Assembly (NCBI GenBank): GCA_001801025.1
Contig: MGWO01000004.1
Location: 1-64,000, forward strand
DNA length: 64,000 nt
Reading direction: 5' to 3'
Source of the DNA: Gallionellales bacterium GWA2_54_124
GTDB taxonomy: Bacteria > Pseudomonadota > Gammaproteobacteria > Burkholderiales > Gallionellaceae
The position numbers were made by a program, and so were the translations under genes. The number at the start of each line of letters is the position of its first letter. The first letter of the stretch is position 1. The notes beneath the pieces are model-generated. The model did not search any database. It was not told the origin of the DNA and was given only the letters and a program-made list of their open reading frames with translations. Of the stretch, positions 1 through 8,081 are shown piece by piece.

Positions 1-259
1 TAATCTCCATCGTGTTGGAGATTGCTGAATATCGAGGCGAAGCGCACGCGGCTAACGAAGTGCCGCGAAGCTCGCCCGATATTTATTTTCTTCGATCGCA
101 TCTGTAGTCCATGTATTTGCTGGCTTTGTTCAAAGCACCCTTCTGGAAGTAAGCAAAAAACTTTCCGCCTCGATGCTCAACCGTCCCGCTTTTTGCCCGA
201 GAGGGAAAAAGGGTTTCGGGCGGTGTTCCCCTGCTGGATGTGACCCGTAGCCCGTAGGG

Positions 260-280
260 TTCGGCGGTCGTCCCGCCGAA
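260..280. repeat. REP-like palindrome
   Basis: TTCGGCGG (260-267) pairs perfectly with CCGCCGAA (273-280) around a 5-base loop. It follows a short GTAGCCCGTAGGG direct-repeat-like lead. The form resembles dispersed extragenic palindromes of betaproteobacteria, but only one copy is in this window, so membership of a repeat family is inference. There is no T-run, so it is unlikely to be an intrinsic terminator. Confidence 0.45.
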
Positions 281-425
281 GGTTATCCAGTCAGCGCGCA
301 GCCTGTTTTTTAATCACGGAGCTTTTCGCCTTTGCTTCTCGGCGGTTGTGGTGTTTTTCCACAAAGTTGTTAACGGTTTTTGTTGGTAACTTTCCCAGGG
401 CTTTTTCCCAGGGCTTTTTTGGGCG

Positions 426-459
426 AAAAAAAACCGCCCAATTTGGGGCGGTCTGTTTT
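426..459. terminator. Bidirectional intrinsic terminator candidate
   Basis: ACCGCCC (433-439) pairs with GGGCGGT (446-452) around six bases. On the minus strand the hairpin is followed by eight Ts (426-433 as As on plus), a strong intrinsic terminator. On the plus strand it is followed by the weaker CTGTTTT. It would stop leftward read-through from the corA side, or rightward transcription from an unseen gene before the window. Confidence 0.65.
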
Positions 460-512
460 CATAACTACGCATTATGCGTATTTCAGAATAGACCGATTCG
501 GAACGGTTGGCG

Positions 513-607
513 GCATAGTTTCCTTACTTGCCTGTTCTGCCTTTTGTGAGCTGACCACTTGGATAATCGGTTAAAATTATGCATTGAATCAATTAAGGAA
601 ACTATGC
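513..607 (+). promoter_or_regulatory. 14-bp inverted repeat over the ribosome site of the 609 gene
   Basis: GCATAGTTTCCTTA (513-526) is the exact reverse complement of TAAGGAAACTATGC (594-607), 67 bases apart. The right arm contains the AAGGA Shine-Dalgarno of the gene starting at 609, so a transcript beginning upstream of 513 could hide the ribosome site. A shorter transcript starting between the arms would not. A TAAAAT hexamer at 572-577 is a possible -10 for such a transcript. Function is inference; the repeat itself is plain. Confidence 0.5.
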
Positions 608-608
608 G

Positions 609-878
609 ATGAACACACCAAACCGGCGTGCGCTATTTGAGCACTACTGCGCCTCAATGTCGTCCTTTCATCATACGCCCACCTTTGCGGATTATTCTGC
701 CGGTATCGATGCAGGAATGACTCATATGCAGGCAGAAGTTGACGAATTGAAACGCCAGCTTGTAAGTTTGAGGTATAACCAGAAAACTAACGATGAAGGT
801 GGCAACAGGCTCGCAACGCTGGAGGCGCTGAACAAAGCACTCATCCATACACTTAGCGAAATCAATGAGGGAAAATAG
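609..878 (+). CDS. Small hypothetical protein, coiled-coil C-terminal half
   Basis: Eighty-nine residues, not recognised. The ATG at 609 is preceded by AAGGA with about nine bases spacing; an ATG at 604 runs into a stop within two codons. The first 40 residues are aromatic and His-rich. Residues 40-87 (MQAEVDELKRQL onwards) show heptad-like leucine spacing consistent with a helical dimer. No signal peptide, membrane segment or metal motif is clear. It is isolated: a 600-base non-coding stretch lies before it and the corA end faces it 28 bases away. The reverse-strand frame through the same bases is compositionally worse. Confidence that it is expressed is moderate. Confidence 0.6.
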   Translation: MNTPNRRALFEHYCASMSSFHHTPTFADYSAGIDAGMTHMQAEVDELKRQLVSLRYNQKTNDEGGNRLATLEALNKALIHTLSEINEGK

Positions 879-906
879 ACTGCTCTGCGATGTATTTCCG
901 TTGTCG

Positions 907-1872
907 TTACAGCCAGCCGGCACGCTTGAAACGGAAATATAGCAATCCGCAAATGATGATGATCACCAGCAGCGCCAGCGGATAGCCATATTCGAGTTCT
1001 AATTCCGGCATATACTGAAAATTCATACCCCAGATCCCCACAAAAGCCGTTGCAACGGCAAAAATCGCCGCCCATGCAGCCAGACGTTTGTTGACCTCAT
1101 TCTGTTCAATGGAAACTGTCGACTGACTGACCAAAATCGCCGTGGTGATGGTGTCGCGCATCATATCAATCGTGGAATTGATGCGCGTTAAGTGATCGTA
1201 CACATCGCGCAAATATTCCTGTGTGTTGACACAAATCGGCGGCACGCGCCCGCCGTAGAGTTTGCTTGTTGCCTCCATCAGCGGCATCACGGCATGTTTG
1301 AGCACGGAAATTTTTCGTTTGAGTCCGTAAAGCTGCGCGATGGTTGTGAGCGAATATCCCTTATCGAACAGATGCTCTTCAATCGCCTCCAGCTGCAATT
1401 CAAGCTTATCAATCAGCGGAAAATAGCGATCCACAACCGCATCCATCAGCGCATAGAGCACAAAGCCCGAGCCCAGTTTCAGCAGTTCCGGCTCCCGTTC
1501 GCAACGTTCGCGTACGCCGAGCAAATTATGGGAACTTCGGCTGCGTATCGAAAGAATAAAATTCCGCCCGACAAAGACATTGACCTCCCCTGCCGCCAAC
1601 TCACCGTCGACATATTCCGGCAAGTGCATCGCAACAAACAGCGTATCGCCATATTCCTCGACCTTGGGACGCTGATGACCGTGACGCGCATCTTCGACTG
1701 CCAGATCGTGCAGACCGAACTCTTCCTGCATGGTGTTGAGTTCAGCTTCAGTTGCATCGCGCAACGCAACCCAGACAAAGCAATCAACACGCGCCAGATA
1801 ATCGCTGATTTCCTCAACGGAAGGTTCAGCAATTTTGACGCCATGATGATAAGCGACGCAATTGAGCAGCAT
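907..1872 (-). CDS. corA: CorA-family magnesium/cobalt transporter
   Basis: A 321-residue inner-membrane divalent-cation channel of the CorA family, normally a homopentamer for Mg2+ (also Co2+/Ni2+) uptake. The signature GMN tripeptide is in IWGMNFQYMPEL near residue 285, between the two C-terminal membrane helices (about 263-283 and 297-314). The C-terminus is basic (FRFKRAGW). The N-terminal 240 residues are the acidic, helical cytoplasmic funnel. Length is normal for the family. It may be co-transcribed with the small membrane protein whose stop lies just upstream. ZntB-like relatives have the same fold, so the ion is not certain, but the GMN-F motif fits CorA best. Confidence 0.93.
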   Translation of the reverse strand: MLLNCVAYHHGVKIAEPSVEEISDYLARVDCFVWVALRDATEAELNTMQEEFGLHDLAVEDARHGHQRPKVEEYGDTLFVAMHLPEYVDGELAAGEVNVFVGRNFILSIRSRSSHNLLGVRERCEREPELLKLGSGFVLYALMDAVVDRYFPLIDKLELQLEAIEEHLFDKGYSLTTIAQLYGLKRKISVLKHAVMPLMEATSKLYGGRVPPICVNTQEYLRDVYDHLTRINSTIDMMRDTITTAILVSQSTVSIEQNEVNKRLAAWAAIFAVATAFVGIWGMNFQYMPELELEYGYPLALLVIIIICGLLYFRFKRAGWL

Positions 1873-1877
1873 GGTTG

Positions 1878-2192
1878 TTACAGGTGATCCGGGCGGCGTT
1901 TGATCTCTTCGATCAAGACCACTTTGCGGATCACTTCGCCTTCGATGATGTCGCCGGTAAATTCCTCCGGACGAAAGGCCTCTGCATCGTTAGCAGCACT
2001 CGCTCTGAATTGGGTGTGTTCACGCAACTGGCGGCGCAGAGCGCGGGTTTTCCACCAGATCCAGCCAAAGATAATCAGCCCCGCGCTCAGAATGAACACC
2101 AGCAATACAGCCGAGAACATCAACCCGACAACTAGCAGCGTCGCAGTTGCGATCAGCGCCACGAGCTTGCTTATCAGTGAGCCTTGTTTCAA
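1878..2192 (-). CDS. Small two-helix membrane protein, unknown function
   Basis: 104 residues, family not recognised. Two hydrophobic segments (about 7-24 and 27-46) are followed by a basic stretch (WWKTRALRRQLREH) and an acidic/basic soluble tail rich in Glu and Ile, suggesting a cytoplasmic C-terminus. The start is a TTG at 2192, with a possible AGGCGG site about eight bases before it; no ATG gives a plausible full-length protein. It lies three bases after the flavoprotein stop (2196) and five before the corA start, so the three genes probably form one transcript. A role linked to CorA is guilt by position only. Confidence 0.7.
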   Translation of the reverse strand: MKQGSLISKLVALIATATLLVVGLMFSAVLLVFILSAGLIIFGWIWWKTRALRRQLREHTQFRASAANDAEAFRPEEFTGDIIEGEVIRKVVLIEEIKRRPDHL

Positions 2193-2195
2193 AAT

Positions 2196-3401
2196 TTAGA
2201 CCGCCTGCCCTGCAGCGAAACCGGATGCCCAGGCCCACTGGAAGTTGTAACCGCCCAGTTGTCCTGTGACGTCCACCACTTCGCCGATGAAATACAGGCC
2301 GGGTACGTCGTTGCATTCCATCGTCTTGGATGATAACGCCTGTGTATCGATACCGCCGCAGGTCACTTCCGCCTTTGAGTAGCCCTGAGTGCCTGAAGGC
2401 ACTACCTGCCAGTCGTGTAACTGCTGGGCAATAACTTTGCGTTGTTTGTCATTATACTGATTCAACGGATTGTTTTCGAACGGTTTATTATCGGCGCACC
2501 AGACATCAGAAAAACTCTTCGGGAACCACTGTGTCAGGAAGTTAGCCAACTGCTTCTTGCTGGTTTTATGCTCAGCTAAAACGCTTTCCATGTCCAGATC
2601 GGGCAACAGGTTGATGTGTAACGCCTCACCCGGCTGCCAGTAAGAGGAGGCCTGCAAAATGACCGGGCCGCTTAAACCGCGATGTGTGACCAGCAAATCT
2701 TCGCGGAACGACTGTTTGCCGGTAGTGACGATGGCAGGGAATGAGACGCCCGTCAGATCGGCATAAGGCTTCCATTCATCCGGTGCGAATGTGAGCGGTA
2801 CCAGCCCTGCCCTCAGTTTAGTAATCGGCACGCCAAACTGCTCGGCGACATGATAACCATAGGGCGTCGCACCCGTCTTCGGGATAGACAGACCGCCGGT
2901 GGCGATCACCAGCGAGACCGCTTCGAATTCGCCACGCGAGGTGGACACATAGTACTTGGCTTTTTTACCAATGCCCGCATCCGCATCATAAGGCGTATGT
3001 TTGATCTCTTCGATTTCGCAGTTCATAAAACGTTTGACGCCTGCCGCATCGCATTCCGTGCGCAGCATGGCAATAATGACTTCGGACTCGTCATCGCAAA
3101 ACAACTGGCCCAGCGTTTTTTCATGGAATTTGATATTGTGCTTTTGCAACAACTCAATAAAGTCATTCGGCGTGTAGCGAGCCAGCGCGGAGCGGCAAAA
3201 ATGCGGGTTACTGGAAATGTAATTTTCCGGCTTCGCGTTGATATTGGTGAAGTTGCAATGCCCGCCGCCTGAGATGCGGATTTTTTCCGCCAGCTTCTTG
3301 GCGTGATCGAGCAATACCACGGAACGACCGCGCAGCCCGGCCTGGAGTGCGCACATCAGGCCTGCTGCGCCTGAACCGATAATGATGACATCTGATTTCA
3401 T
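2196..3401 (-). CDS. NAD(P)/FAD-dependent oxidoreductase, HI0933/YhiN family
   Basis: A 401-residue flavoprotein of the HI0933-like family (BaiN/YhiN relatives). The N-terminal Rossmann FAD motif is VIIIGSGAAGLMCALQAG (residues 5-22), followed by the family signature ISGGGHCNFTN around residue 44. A second FAD-contact patch, ATGGLSIPKTGATPYGY, is near 167. The C-terminal signature GLYFIGEVVDVTGQLGGYNFQWAWASG closes the FAD domain at about 369-395. The physiological substrate is uncertain for most members; some reduce unsaturated bile acids in other hosts, which is not expected here. A TATAAT at 3484-3489 (minus) is a candidate promoter. Confidence 0.88.
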   Translation of the reverse strand: MKSDVIIIGSGAAGLMCALQAGLRGRSVVLLDHAKKLAEKIRISGGGHCNFTNINAKPENYISSNPHFCRSALARYTPNDFIELLQKHNIKFHEKTLGQLFCDDESEVIIAMLRTECDAAGVKRFMNCEIEEIKHTPYDADAGIGKKAKYYVSTSRGEFEAVSLVIATGGLSIPKTGATPYGYHVAEQFGVPITKLRAGLVPLTFAPDEWKPYADLTGVSFPAIVTTGKQSFREDLLVTHRGLSGPVILQASSYWQPGEALHINLLPDLDMESVLAEHKTSKKQLANFLTQWFPKSFSDVWCADNKPFENNPLNQYNDKQRKVIAQQLHDWQVVPSGTQGYSKAEVTCGGIDTQALSSKTMECNDVPGLYFIGEVVDVTGQLGGYNFQWAWASGFAAGQAV

Positions 3402-3483
3402 ATTTGTTCCGTAATCCCTGGAACGGGATTGTAAAGTGTTGAGTTAGCGTGCCACGCCGCGTTATATCCGGCGTAATGTCCGG

Positions 3484-3489
3484 ATTATA
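3484..3489 (-). promoter_or_regulatory. Candidate -10 for the HI0933-family gene
   Basis: A perfect TATAAT on the minus strand lies about 80 bases before the flavoprotein start, inside the short gap after the hydrolase gene. No good -35 is found at 16-18 bases. It sits on one arm of a short ATCCGG/CCGGAT palindrome (3466-3471/3480-3485), which might instead act as a weak terminator for the hydrolase gene. Confidence 0.35.
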
Positions 3490-3501
3490 TGGTGTTTTTA
3501 A

Positions 3502-4341
3502 CTAATGCGTATTTTTCCTGACGAAAGCGGTCACCGCATCGCGATATTCGACCCAGCCTATCGACCCGCTGTTGTTGTGTTCGCCGCCTTCGATCAGCAG
3601 CAATGTCTTAGGTGCGCCTGCCGCCGCATACAGCTGCTTGGCCATTTCAACCGGCACTTTTTTATCCCAGGTGCCGTGAATAAACAGCACGGGAATTTTT
3701 AAAGAAGGCACTTTTTCGAGCGAGGTAAAACGCTGATTCAGCAATAAACCGATCGGCAGAAACCCATAGTTGATCTGTCCCATTGCCTGCATCGAGGTAA
3801 ACGTGCCCTCGGTGATCAGACCGGCTGCCTCTGGGTGATGGGCCGCCAGATCGATGGCAATCGCGCCACCTAAAGAATGACCGTAAATGAAGGTTTGTGC
3901 AGGCCGTCTACCTCGCTGCCCGATGGCGTATTGCCAAACGGCCTCGGCGTCTTCAAAGACCTTCGATTCGCTGGGCTTGCCGCCGCTGCTTTTGCCAAAA
4001 CCCCGATAGTCCGCCAGCAGCACGTTGTAACCCAGCTGGTGCAGGTGTCGGGTATGCTCAAGATTGTTGCCGATGTTGCGGAAATTGCCATGAAAATAGA
4101 CCAGCGTGGGCGCATCAGCCAACTCGCTCGGCACCCACCAGGCGTCCAGTTCTCCCTTGTCCGTACCTGATCCCACCGGAATGCGCAGCGCCTCATAGTT
4201 CATCCCCATACGAGCCGGCGTCGTTTGCCAGTCCACTGTCGGTTCGAAGACCTGTTGCATCTGGGTTGACCACATATAGAAGCAGGCCCCCAGATACAGC
4301 ACGGCTAGCAACGCAGCAAAACCCGTTAAACGCCGCTTCAT
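3502..4341 (-). CDS. Alpha/beta hydrolase, membrane-anchored serine hydrolase
   Basis: 279 residues from the ATG at 4341, which overlaps the dnaQ stop as ATGA; an upstream in-frame start at 4365 would lie inside dnaQ and is less likely. An N-terminal hydrophobic helix (about residues 5-23, after MKRRLTG) anchors it in the inner membrane or acts as an uncleaved signal. The fold shows the oxyanion-region HGN (YFHGNFRNIG), nucleophile elbow GHSLGG, acid Asp in HGTWDKKVP and the base in GGEHNNSG. This is the layout of the BEM46/YfhR-type family, whose substrates are mostly unknown; an esterase or peptidase activity is likely. It is translationally coupled to dnaQ. Confidence 0.85.
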   Translation of the reverse strand: MKRRLTGFAALLAVLYLGACFYMWSTQMQQVFEPTVDWQTTPARMGMNYEALRIPVGSGTDKGELDAWWVPSELADAPTLVYFHGNFRNIGNNLEHTRHLHQLGYNVLLADYRGFGKSSGGKPSESKVFEDAEAVWQYAIGQRGRRPAQTFIYGHSLGGAIAIDLAAHHPEAAGLITEGTFTSMQAMGQINYGFLPIGLLLNQRFTSLEKVPSLKIPVLFIHGTWDKKVPVEMAKQLYAAAGAPKTLLLIEGGEHNNSGSIGWVEYRDAVTAFVRKNTH

Positions 4342-5039
4342 GCCGCGCTCTCCAGCCTCGTCCACAGACAGGCGCCTTTGCTGGCTTTGTCGATATCGAG
4401 CAGTTGCTGGGCATGGATGGACAACTCCTCGGGGCTTGGCAACAACACCCGCACCGTCGGCCGCGAGGCATCGGTACTTAACACGGCAATTTCCCGCGCA
4501 GCGGGTGGCTCATCCTCACCTAGCAGGCTCTCCTGACCGCGCGTCATCGCGAAATACACTTCGGCCAGCAATTCCGTATCGAGCAGCGCGCCGTGCAAGG
4601 TGCGATGGGTATTGTCGATCTCGTAGCGGCTGCACAAGGCATCCAGACCGTTCTTCTTGCCCGGATGCATTTCGCGGGCCATTTTCAGGGTATCGACAAC
4701 CGGATTTTCAAGCGGCGGTAATCCCAACAGGCGCAGCTCGTTGTTGATGAAGCTCATATCGAACGGTGCGTTATGCGCCATCAGTTCGGCGCCGTCCACA
4801 AATTCTAAAAAGCTGGCCGCGATGTCGGCAAATTTAGCGCGGCCCTTGAGCATGTCCCAGGTGAAGCCGTGCACCCGTGCAGCCTCCTCGTCGACTTCGC
4901 GTTCAGGATCCAGATAATGGTGAAAATGCCGTTTGGAGACTTTACGTCCCTCCAGAGCTATCGCTGCTATTTCTATGATTCTATGACCTTTTCTAGGATC
5001 AAGCCCCGTGGTCTCGGTATCGAGTACAATTTTGCGCAT
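4338..5039 (-). CDS. dnaQ: DNA polymerase III epsilon subunit, proofreading exonuclease
   Basis: 233 residues, normal for DnaQ. It is the 3'-5' exonuclease of the replicative core, bound to the alpha and theta subunits. The DEDDh motifs are visible: ExoI LDTETTGLD (Asp7, Glu9), ExoII NAPFDMSFINNEL near residue 95, and ExoIII with HRTLHGALLDTELLAEVY near 150. The C-terminal 50 residues hold the usual linker and alpha-binding tail. Its ATG overlaps the rnhA stop as TGATG, so dnaQ is coupled to rnhA; in many proteobacteria these two genes are neighbours, here co-directional rather than divergent as in E. coli. Confidence 0.96.
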   Translation of the reverse strand: MRKIVLDTETTGLDPRKGHRIIEIAAIALEGRKVSKRHFHHYLDPEREVDEEAARVHGFTWDMLKGRAKFADIAASFLEFVDGAELMAHNAPFDMSFINNELRLLGLPPLENPVVDTLKMAREMHPGKKNGLDALCSRYEIDNTHRTLHGALLDTELLAEVYFAMTRGQESLLGEDEPPAAREIAVLSTDASRPTVRVLLPSPEELSIHAQQLLDIDKASKGACLWTRLESAA

Positions 5040-5500
5040 CAGCCATTCCCGTTCGATTGTTCTTGTATCATCGCAACCCCGCGATTAGCCAGTTCATCCG
5101 CGTGTTCGTTGCCCGCATGACCTGAATGCCCCTTGACCCACACCCACTCGATCTCATGCTGTATCACCAGCGCATCTAGTCGACGCCACAAATCTTCATT
5201 TTTAACAGGTTGCCGGCTGGAGGTCTTCCACCCCGCGCGTTTCCAGCCGGCCAGCCAGGTTGTAATACCCTGCAGCACGTATTTAGAATCGGTATGCAGC
5301 TTCACCTGACAGCGCCGCGTCAGCGCTTCGAGCGCCGAGATAGCGCCCATCAATTCCATCCGGTTGTTGGTGGTATGGGCTTCGCCGCCAAACAGTTCGC
5401 GCTGCACGCCTTTGCTGCGCAGCAGCGCGCCCCAGCCGCCGACGCCCGGGTTCCCCTTGCAGGCACCGTCGGTAAAAATTTCTACAATTTCACTATTCAT
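5039..5500 (-). CDS. rnhA: Ribonuclease HI
   Basis: 153 residues from ATG 5500; the TTG two codons earlier (5506) is a weaker choice. The enzyme cuts RNA in RNA-DNA hybrids (R-loops, primer remnants). Catalytic carboxylates are in context: Asp in [12 protein letters not shown], Glu in [10 protein letters not shown], Asp in LHTDSKYV and Asp in GNEHADELA, with the basic-protrusion region [11 protein letters not shown]. Length is that of E. coli RnhA. The start lies eight bases inside the upstream methyltransferase gene and the stop overlaps dnaQ, giving a methyltransferase-rnhA-dnaQ-hydrolase coupled set. Confidence 0.96.
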   Translation of the reverse strand: MNSEIVEIFTDGACKGNPGVGGWGALLRSKGVQRELFGGEAHTTNNRMELMGAISALEALTRRCQVKLHTDSKYVLQGITTWLAGWKRAGWKTSSRQPVKNEDLWRRLDALVIQHEIEWVWVKGHSGHAGNEHADELANRGVAMIQEQSNGNG

Positions 5501-6263
5501 GATCAAACCTGTTCAAATTAATATCGCGATTGGCCGTGTCGCCGCGCTGCGGATTATTCAGTTTGGGTGCCACCGGCAGCAGCTTTTTAACCAAGGCTGC
5601 GTTCCAGCTGGGTTTGAGCAGCCGCATTCCCGGCACGCGTTTTATGGCATGCACAAAATACACCCCGCCGCTTGCCGGCCACCAGCGCTTGCCTGCGGAT
5701 TCGATCAAATCCGTACGTGAGAGCCATTGCTGAAACGGTGGCGCATAGGCATCAAAGCTGATTTCAGCCACTTCAAAGCCCAGCAGAGACAACCAGTCCC
5801 GCAGCCTGTGCAGCGCGATAAAATGACCGCACCACGGATAATCCTGCCGCCTGACTAAGGTGCGGTGCAGCCCCCACAAACTGTGCGGATTAAAACCGCT
5901 GATAATCAGACTACCCTCTGGTCTTAACACCCGCTCGACCTCACGCAAAATGGCATGGGGCTGTGCTGAAAATTCCAGCAGGTGCGGCAACAACACCAGA
6001 TCGAGACTCCCGCAGGCAATGGGCAATTCATCTGCGCACAGCCTGAGAGCCGCACCTGTTTTGTCTTCGCCGCTAAAGCGCAAAGGGATGCGACTGTTGC
6101 GCAAAAAATCCTGCGAGGAAAATCCCAGTTGCAGCGCGTTATAGCCAAATATATCGTTTACAGAGCGGTCAAACAAAGCCTGCTCGCGTTCGAGCACATA
6201 GCCGCCCGGCGTGGTGGCAAACCACTCGCTCAAACTTCGCGCAGTTGACTTACAATCTGTCAT
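5493..6263 (-). CDS. SAM-dependent methyltransferase, Methyltransf_11 class
   Basis: 256 residues. Class I methyltransferase: the region around [27 protein letters not shown] (about 72-100) matches motifs II-IV, and [19 protein letters not shown] (about 108-126) is the post-motif beta strand typical of UbiE/Methyltransf_11 proteins. The glycine-rich SAM motif I is unusually poor, so the donor site should be confirmed by structure prediction. This gene commonly sits between gloB and rnhA in betaproteobacteria; its substrate is not known. It diverges from gloB with only 21 bases between start codons, so the promoters must overlap coding sequence. Confidence 0.82.
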   Translation of the reverse strand: MTDCKSTARSLSEWFATTPGGYVLEREQALFDRSVNDIFGYNALQLGFSSQDFLRNSRIPLRFSGEDKTGAALRLCADELPIACGSLDLVLLPHLLEFSAQPHAILREVERVLRPEGSLIISGFNPHSLWGLHRTLVRRQDYPWCGHFIALHRLRDWLSLLGFEVAEISFDAYAPPFQQWLSRTDLIESAGKRWWPASGGVYFVHAIKRVPGMRLLKPSWNAALVKKLLPVAPKLNNPQRGDTANRDINLNRFDHE

Positions 6264-6284
6264 CTCTCAATTCTCAATCTACCC

Positions 6285-7058
6285 ATGTATAAAATCACCG
6301 CTATCCCCGCATTTCAGGACAATTATATCTGGGCGATACACAACGACAGCGAAGCGGTTGTGGTCGACCCCGGTGATGCCGCACCGGTACTGGCCTATTT
6401 AGCCACAAATCATCTCAAGCTTGCCGCGATTTTCTGCACCCATCGCCACAACGACCATGTCGGCGGTATCGAAAAACTGCGCGCAGTATACAACGTGCCA
6501 GTCTATGGTCGTCGACATGAAAAAAATCCTCATATCACCCACGCACTGCTGGAAGAAGATCAGGTCAGGCTGAATGCCTTTGATCTGGTGTTTGACATCA
6601 TGGAAATCCCTGGCCATCTGGACGATCATATCGCGTTTTATGCCAAAAATTCGACGCCACCCATCCTGTTTTGCGGCGATGTCCTGTTCGGCGGTGGCTG
6701 CGGTAAAAGCTTTGAAGGAAGCGTTGCGCAACTGCACCATTCGCTGCAACGCATATCCATGCTACCGGATGCGACGCTTGCGTACTGTGCACACGAATAC
6801 ACCGCGTCCAATCTGCGCTTTGCCGTTGTTTGCGAACCGGACAATGCAGCCTTAAAAAGTCGCGTCGCCGACACGGCCAGACTGCGTGATGCGAATTTAT
6901 CTACCGTGCCATCCACCCTCGCACTCGAAAAAGCCACCAATCCGTTTTTGCGCTGCACGGAAATGGCAATCATTCAATCGCTACAACAACGGGGTTTGAC
7001 TGATACGTCTGAATCTGAGGTTTTCGCAGCGCTCAGGCAGTGGCGGGACAGTTTTTGA
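6285..7058 (+). CDS. gloB: Hydroxyacylglutathione hydrolase (glyoxalase II)
   Basis: 257 residues, the usual size. It hydrolyses S-lactoylglutathione to lactate and glutathione, the second step of methylglyoxal detoxification. The metallo-beta-lactamase metal motif THRHNDHVGG is at about residues 53-62. Further metal ligands are His in GHLDDHIAFY, Asp in FCGDVLF and His in CAHEYT. The C-terminal all-helical glutathione-contact domain ends in LRQWRDSF. A host using glutathione is implied. It is the only plus-strand gene in the first 17 kb besides the small gene at 609, and converges on acuI. Confidence 0.95.
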   Translation: MYKITAIPAFQDNYIWAIHNDSEAVVVDPGDAAPVLAYLATNHLKLAAIFCTHRHNDHVGGIEKLRAVYNVPVYGRRHEKNPHITHALLEEDQVRLNAFDLVFDIMEIPGHLDDHIAFYAKNSTPPILFCGDVLFGGGCGKSFEGSVAQLHHSLQRISMLPDATLAYCAHEYTASNLRFAVVCEPDNAALKSRVADTARLRDANLSTVPSTLALEKATNPFLRCTEMAIIQSLQQRGLTDTSESEVFAALRQWRDSF

Positions 7059-7085
7059 ACTGGCACCGGCATTGCGCTTGATGCG

Positions 7086-8081
7086 TTATTTCAAGGCATT
7101 CGAAAATTGAATCACCGTACGCCCTACCCCTTTGCCTTGCAACAAGGGATCAAACACCTCCGCTAAACGCTTGAAGGGCACCGTGTGCGCTACTTGCGCG
7201 AGTTGCTTAGGATAGAGATCCGTTGCCAGACGCTGCCAGACACGCTGACGCAGTGGCATCGGTGTTGCGGCAGAATCGACCCCGATCAAGGTGACGCCGC
7301 GCAAGATGAAGGGCAACACGGTGGTATGAAGTTCGACACCGCCGGCATTGCCAAAGCTTGCAATCACGCCGTTTTGCGCCATGGTGCGTGTGAGCCACGC
7401 TAGTGTTTCGCCGCCGACTGAATCGACCGCACCCGCCCACAGGGCCTTTTCCATCGGACGCATGCCCATCACTAGCTCGTGACGCGAGATAATTTCGCTC
7501 GCACCCAGTGAACTCAAATAGTCGTGCTCACTAGCCTTGCCGGTTAGCGCTGCAACCTGATAGCCTAACTGCGAGAGCATCACAATGGAGAGACTCGCCA
7601 CCCCGCCTGTCGCACCCGTCACAATTACGCGCCCCTGCTCGGGGCTCAGGCCGTTTTGCTCCATCCTGTGTATCGCTAACGCGGCGGTATAGCCTGCTGT
7701 GCCCAGCGCCATCGCATCAAATAAACTTAGCCCCGCAGGCAGCGGCACGACCCAGTCAGCCGGTACGCGTACCGTTTCAGAAAAACCGCCGTCATGCGAG
7801 ACCCCGAGGTTGTAGCCTGTGACCAGCACCTCATCTCCCGCCTTAAAGCGTGCATCCGATGAGCTTTCCACCACACCCGACACATCGATGCCGCCCACAC
7901 AGGGAAAGCGGCGTATGACTTTACCCGTGCCGGTTGCGGCCAGCGCATCCTTGTAATTCACGCTCGAGTAATGCGAGCGGATCACCACCTCGCCCGGATC
8001 TAAATCATCCAGCGACAAATCGACGAAGCGCCCGGCGGATACGCCGTTTTCTTCAAAAATGCGATAAGCCTGAAAGGTCAT
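7086..8081 (-). CDS. acuI: Acrylyl-CoA reductase-type quinone oxidoreductase (YhdH/AcuI)
   Basis: 331 residues, zinc-free medium-chain dehydrogenase/reductase of the YhdH/AcuI family, NADPH-dependent. Characterised members reduce acrylyl-CoA to propionyl-CoA. Visible features are the N-terminal FVDLSLDDLDPGEVVIRSHYSSVNYKD, the GIDVSGVVESS catalytic-domain segment, and the nucleotide site VIVTGATGGVASLSIVML (about 149-166). Its ATG shares a base with the sucB stop (TAATG), so it is translated as the tail of the sucAB transcript. The physiological reason is not obvious; clearing reactive acrylyl-CoA near CoA-thioester metabolism is an inference. Confidence 0.86.
   Translation of the reverse strand: MTFQAYRIFEENGVSAGRFVDLSLDDLDPGEVVIRSHYSSVNYKDALAATGTGKVIRRFPCVGGIDVSGVVESSSDARFKAGDEVLVTGYNLGVSHDGGFSETVRVPADWVVPLPAGLSLFDAMALGTAGYTAALAIHRMEQNGLSPEQGRVIVTGATGGVASLSIVMLSQLGYQVAALTGKASEHDYLSSLGASEIISRHELVMGMRPMEKALWAGAVDSVGGETLAWLTRTMAQNGVIASFGNAGGVELHTTVLPFILRGVTLIGVDSAATPMPLRQRVWQRLATDLYPKQLAQVAHTVPFKRLAEVFDPLLQGKGVGRTVIQFSNALK

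Larger units (their letters stand above)
1..608. other. Non-coding interval with palindromes and repeats
   Basis: I see no convincing gene here. The open frames are short, lack good ribosome sites and resemble nothing I know. The interval does hold structure. Positions 2-9 and 16-23 form an 8-bp perfect hairpin with no T-run. Positions 260-280 form a GC-rich palindrome. CCCAGGGCTTTTT occurs twice in exact tandem at 394-406 and 407-419. A terminator-like hairpin lies at 433-452, and a 14-bp inverted repeat at 513-526/594-607. No tRNA cloverleaf or rRNA stretch was recognised. It could be the 3' flank of an upstream gene plus degenerate intergenic repeats. Confidence 0.6.

Noticed and set aside
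241..400. Replication origin suggested by TTTTCCACA and TTATCCAG near 290-362
   Set aside because: Only weak single DnaA-box-like matches, no AT-rich unwinding region, and no dnaA, dnaN or gyrB nearby.
22..574. Small open frames in the first 600 bases as genes
   Set aside because: No ribosome sites, odd composition rich in Cys, Phe and Arg, and they run through hairpins and the terminator.
1192..1887. Long plus-strand frame opposite corA
   Set aside because: It is a shadow of corA with His/Gln-rich composition and no recognisable domain; many such shadows occur opposite the minus-strand genes.
3412..3429. Terminator from AATCCC/GGGATT after the HI0933 start
   Set aside because: A 6-bp stem without a T-run on either strand, and it lies upstream, not downstream, of the gene.
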